From the NCBI GenBank assembly GCA_020637675.1, contig JACKKD010000001.1, positions 372,001 through 436,000 of the forward strand: DNA of 64,000 bases, read 5' to 3'. Position numbers and translations under genes: made by a program. Positions 62,295 through 64,000 of the stretch are shown here, in pieces (positions within the stretch are counted from its first letter, which is position 1; the number at the start of each line of letters is the position of its first letter). Source of the stretch: Paracoccaceae bacterium. GTDB taxonomy: Bacteria; Pseudomonadota; Alphaproteobacteria; Rhodobacterales; Rhodobacteraceae. The notes under the pieces were generated by a model. It was not told the DNA's origin and ran no database searches. It saw nothing but the letters and a program-made list of their open reading frames with translations.

Positions 62295-62900
62295 TCAGGC
62301 GGTCCGACGGCGCCGGGCGACAAGGCCCGCCCCGCCCAGCGCCGCGATCAGCGCGAGGCCGGACGCGGGAAGCGGCACCGGGGTCGCGACCAGCGTGGCC
62401 GTCGCCTGGATCGTCGCGCCGTTCGCCTGGCCTTGACCGAACCGGCCGGCACCGTAGCCGAAGTTCGCATTTCCGAGGACGATCGACAGCACCCCGCCAT
62501 TGCCGAAATTCAGCAGGAGCGGCGCGCCCCAGACGAGCGAGGCATAGTTGGTGGCGCCGCCGTGGCCGGTGGTCGAGCCCGAGGCAGAGCCGCTGGCACC
62601 GATGCCGGCGAAGGTGAACGCGGCAACGAGCGAACTCGTCCGCGTGTTGTTGCCGTTCGCCCGGTTCTCGTCCGTCCAGATGTCGAAGAGATCGAACGTC
62701 GTGCTCTGGCCCGCGGTATTGAGCTGGAAGCCGACCGACCCGCTCTGGGTCGAGGTCGCCACCACAAGACCCGGCTCGCTGAACGAGGAACCGCTCAGCG
62801 AGAAGACCCCGTTGAACGTGGCTGCCAGCGCGGCCGGTGCGCCGGCCCCGCCGATCACGACCGCCAGTGCGGCGGATTTGAGGATTTTAGCGATACCCAT
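62295..62900 (-). CDS. Exported protein with VPLPA-CTERM/PEP-CTERM sorting signal
   Basis: Secreted protein of 201 residues from ATG 62900 (MGIAKILKSAALAVVIGGAG), with a Sec signal ending near AALAATFNG. The mature part is rich in Gly, Ser, Asn and Thr. The C-terminus is VPLPASGLALIAALGGAG followed by LVARRRRTA: sorting motif, membrane helix and basic cluster, as in VPLPA-CTERM proteins handled by an exosortase. No exosortase gene is in the window. Function unknown; such proteins are often surface or matrix components. Confidence 0.8.
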   Translation of the reverse strand: MGIAKILKSAALAVVIGGAGAPAALAATFNGVFSLSGSSFSEPGLVVATSTQSGSVGFQLNTAGQSTTFDLFDIWTDENRANGNNTRTSSLVAAFTFAGIGASGSASGSTTGHGGATNYASLVWGAPLLLNFGNGGVLSIVLGNANFGYGAGRFGQGQANGATIQATATLVATPVPLPASGLALIAALGGAGLVARRRRTA

Positions 62901-63102
62901 TCTGTCACCGATTCCCGCGCCACATGACGCACCCTTCCCGAGGACAGTGCACCTGCCCTGCGGCGTCATTGCGGGCGGAGTGGGGAGACATTGTGGCGGC
63001 GCAGGCGGCGGCCGGTCGGGTGCCGCGGGCCGGGCGGGCGAAAGGGTGCAAAAACGAAAACGGCGGGCATCGCCAGCCGTTTCCCCTGTCTCTTTCTGGC
63101 CG

Positions 63103-63375
63103 TCAGCCGTTCCGGCGGCGCCGCTGGAACCCGGCCTGGTCATCCCAGTGGACGTCGGTGATCGACGAGGCGAGCAGGCCTGCATTGTTGAAGGTGAACG
63201 ACACGGTGCCCGAGCCGCTGTCGATGACGTCGACCGAAAGCTGATTCTGGCCCGTCGTCGTGTTCGCCTCGCTGTTGTTGGTAACACCCACGAAGCTGTA
63301 GCTCGCCGCCTGCGCGGCCGAAACCGCCATCGTCACGGCCACTGCGGCCGTGGCACCGAAAGATTTCATGCACAT
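63103..63375 (-). CDS. Short exported protein, possibly an internally deleted PEP-CTERM-type protein
   Basis: A product of 90 residues from ATG 63375 (GGAG 8 bases upstream); ATG 63369 is an alternative. The Sec signal MKSFGATAAVAVTMAVSAAQ is followed by a beta-rich segment ASYSFVGVTNNSEANTTTGQ and VSFTFNNAGLLASSITDVHW, which resembles the first third of PEP-CTERM exported proteins. It then ends abruptly in QRRRRNG, like the basic tail of such proteins without core, sorting motif or helix. An internal deletion would explain this. Confidence 0.6.
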   Translation of the reverse strand: MCMKSFGATAAVAVTMAVSAAQAASYSFVGVTNNSEANTTTGQNQLSVDVIDSGSGTVSFTFNNAGLLASSITDVHWDDQAGFQRRRRNG

Positions 63376-63715
63376 CAAAACCGCTCCACCGGTTCCCGTT
63401 TCTCTTGCTGCATTCCACCTCGTTTCGGAACCCCTTTGTCAGAGGCTCCGGCGCGCGCGGCGCCTTCCAACCTCTTGCTAAAAATGGAATAATCTTCCGT
63501 GGACATTCTGCCTTTTCGACCGCTTCCGGGAGAGATTGTGGCGACAAGCGGGCCCTCCGCCGCGTCGGAACGGACCCAGTGTTGCCGCCGTCGGTTCGTT
63601 ACGGCGGGGCTGGTCGCCGCGGGAGGCGCCTCTTTCGAGGGCCTTGCAAAACTCCTGCAACAGTTGGAATTTAACATGCGTTCAATTCATGCCCGCGCCG
63701 CGAATGGGAGGACAG
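63376..63715. promoter_or_regulatory. Intergenic region between the short exported protein and the acyl-CoA dehydrogenase
   Basis: A gap of about 340 bp without a convincing gene. It contains an AT-rich stretch at 63479-63493 and, at 63644-63660, the inverted repeat TTGCA/TGCAA with a 7-base spacer, similar to the repeat before mmsA. Short open frames here lack ribosome sites and recognisable content. Confidence 0.45.
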
Positions 63716-64000
63716 ATGGACTTCGCCCTGAGTGAGGAGCAACACGCCGTCTTCGACATGGCCCATGCCTTCGGCCGGGAACACATCGCCCCCTTCGCGC
63801 GCGACTGGGAACGGCAGGGCACGATCCCCAAGGCGCTCTGGCCGAAGGTGGCGGAGCTTGGCCTTGGCGGCATCTATGTCGACGAGGCCTATGGCGGATC
63901 GGGGCTGACGCGGCTTGACGCGACGCTGGTCTTCGAGGCGCTGGCCATGTCCTGCCCGGCCGTCGGCTCGTTTCTCTCGATCCACAACATGTGCGGCGGC
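63716..64000 (+). CDS. Acyl-CoA dehydrogenase, N-terminal part (window ends), possibly isobutyryl-CoA dehydrogenase
   Basis: From ATG 63716, with GGGAGG upstream, 95 codons are visible: MDFALSEEQHAVFDMAHAFG, then EHIAPFARDWERQGTIPKAL and GGIYVDEAYGGSGLTRLDAT, ending SFLSIHNMCGG. This is the N-terminal helical domain of an FAD acyl-CoA dehydrogenase. Nearness to mmsA and the shared TTGCA motif make isobutyryl-CoA dehydrogenase of valine breakdown likely, but the catalytic Glu region lies outside the window. Confidence 0.85.
   Translation, partial: MDFALSEEQHAVFDMAHAFGREHIAPFARDWERQGTIPKALWPKVAELGLGGIYVDEAYGGSGLTRLDATLVFEALAMSCPAVGSFLSIHNMCGG

Noticed and set aside
63499..63735. A 78-codon open frame before the acyl-CoA dehydrogenase
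   Set aside because: No ribosome site, no recognisable content, and it overlaps the well-supported start at 63716 and the putative operator.

Overview
The window is GC-rich DNA densely packed with genes. Codon use, protein content and gene order look like an alphaproteobacterium of the Rhodobacterales (Rhodobacter/Ruegeria type): a pyrH-frr-uppS block, a zwf-pgl-pgi cluster, a TauR/Tpa/Xsc taurine cluster, AcuI, and two type I gap genes. It reads as chromosome. I found no rRNA, tRNA, CRISPR array, insertion sequence, phage or plasmid function.

Layout: (1) 0-3 kb: housekeeping genes uppS (cut by the window edge), frr, pyrH and miaA. (2) 3-11.5 kb: an AraC-type regulator, then a peptide-type ABC transporter operon (binding protein, two permeases, fused double ATPase) ending in an agmatinase-family ureohydrolase. 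(3) 11.5-17.5 kb: a FemAB-like acyltransferase, a 53-residue membrane peptide, glucokinase, and the zwf-pgl-pgi operon feeding the Entner-Doudoroff/pentose phosphate routes. (4) 17.5-25 kb: acuI and a second peptide-type ABC operon led by an enolase-superfamily acid-sugar dehydratase candidate, with a GntR-like palindrome upstream. (5) 25-36.4 kb: a taurine/sulfonate dissimilation cluster reading tpa, tauR, xsc, sulfite-exporter-type permease, ackA, soeABC. Taurine goes to sulfoacetaldehyde, then to acetyl phosphate plus sulfite; acetyl phosphate can yield ATP through AckA, and sulfite can be exported or oxidised. Direct repeats resembling TauR boxes lie before tpa, tauR and xsc. (6) 36.4-47.6 kb: a glycine catabolic operon (AGCS symporter, glyA, lpd, lipA, gcvT, gcvH, gcvP, then a truncated sdaA) with a divergent LysR regulator. 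The lpd-lipA-gcvT stretch carries about 15 single-base indels that cancel to normal gene lengths, which looks more like sequence error than decay. (7) 47.8-55.8 kb: a LapG-like cysteine peptidase, a small secreted protein, a surface-polysaccharide set (three glycosyltransferases, a Gfo/Idh oxidoreductase, a sugar epimerase) and a DUF808 membrane protein. (8) 56-58.6 kb: two gap genes with different cofactor signatures, a 47-residue membrane peptide between them and a DUF1127-like peptide after them. (9) 58.6-64 kb: coaD, a CBS protein, a LysR regulator divergent from methylmalonate-semialdehyde dehydrogenase mmsA, two PEP-CTERM-type exported proteins on the other strand, and the start of an acyl-CoA dehydrogenase.

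The strongest cross-window signal is regulatory. The palindrome TGTTAGCGCTAACG occurs before both zwf and gap2, with degenerate copies before gap1 and the DUF1127-like gene, as expected for a LacI-type central-carbon regulator. The taurine genes share a second, independent direct-repeat motif. No single undescribed machine is evident. The items most worth following are these two operator families, the ackA/soeABC form of the taurine pathway, the self-contained glycine-to-serine operon with its damaged segment, and the small conserved-looking membrane peptides.
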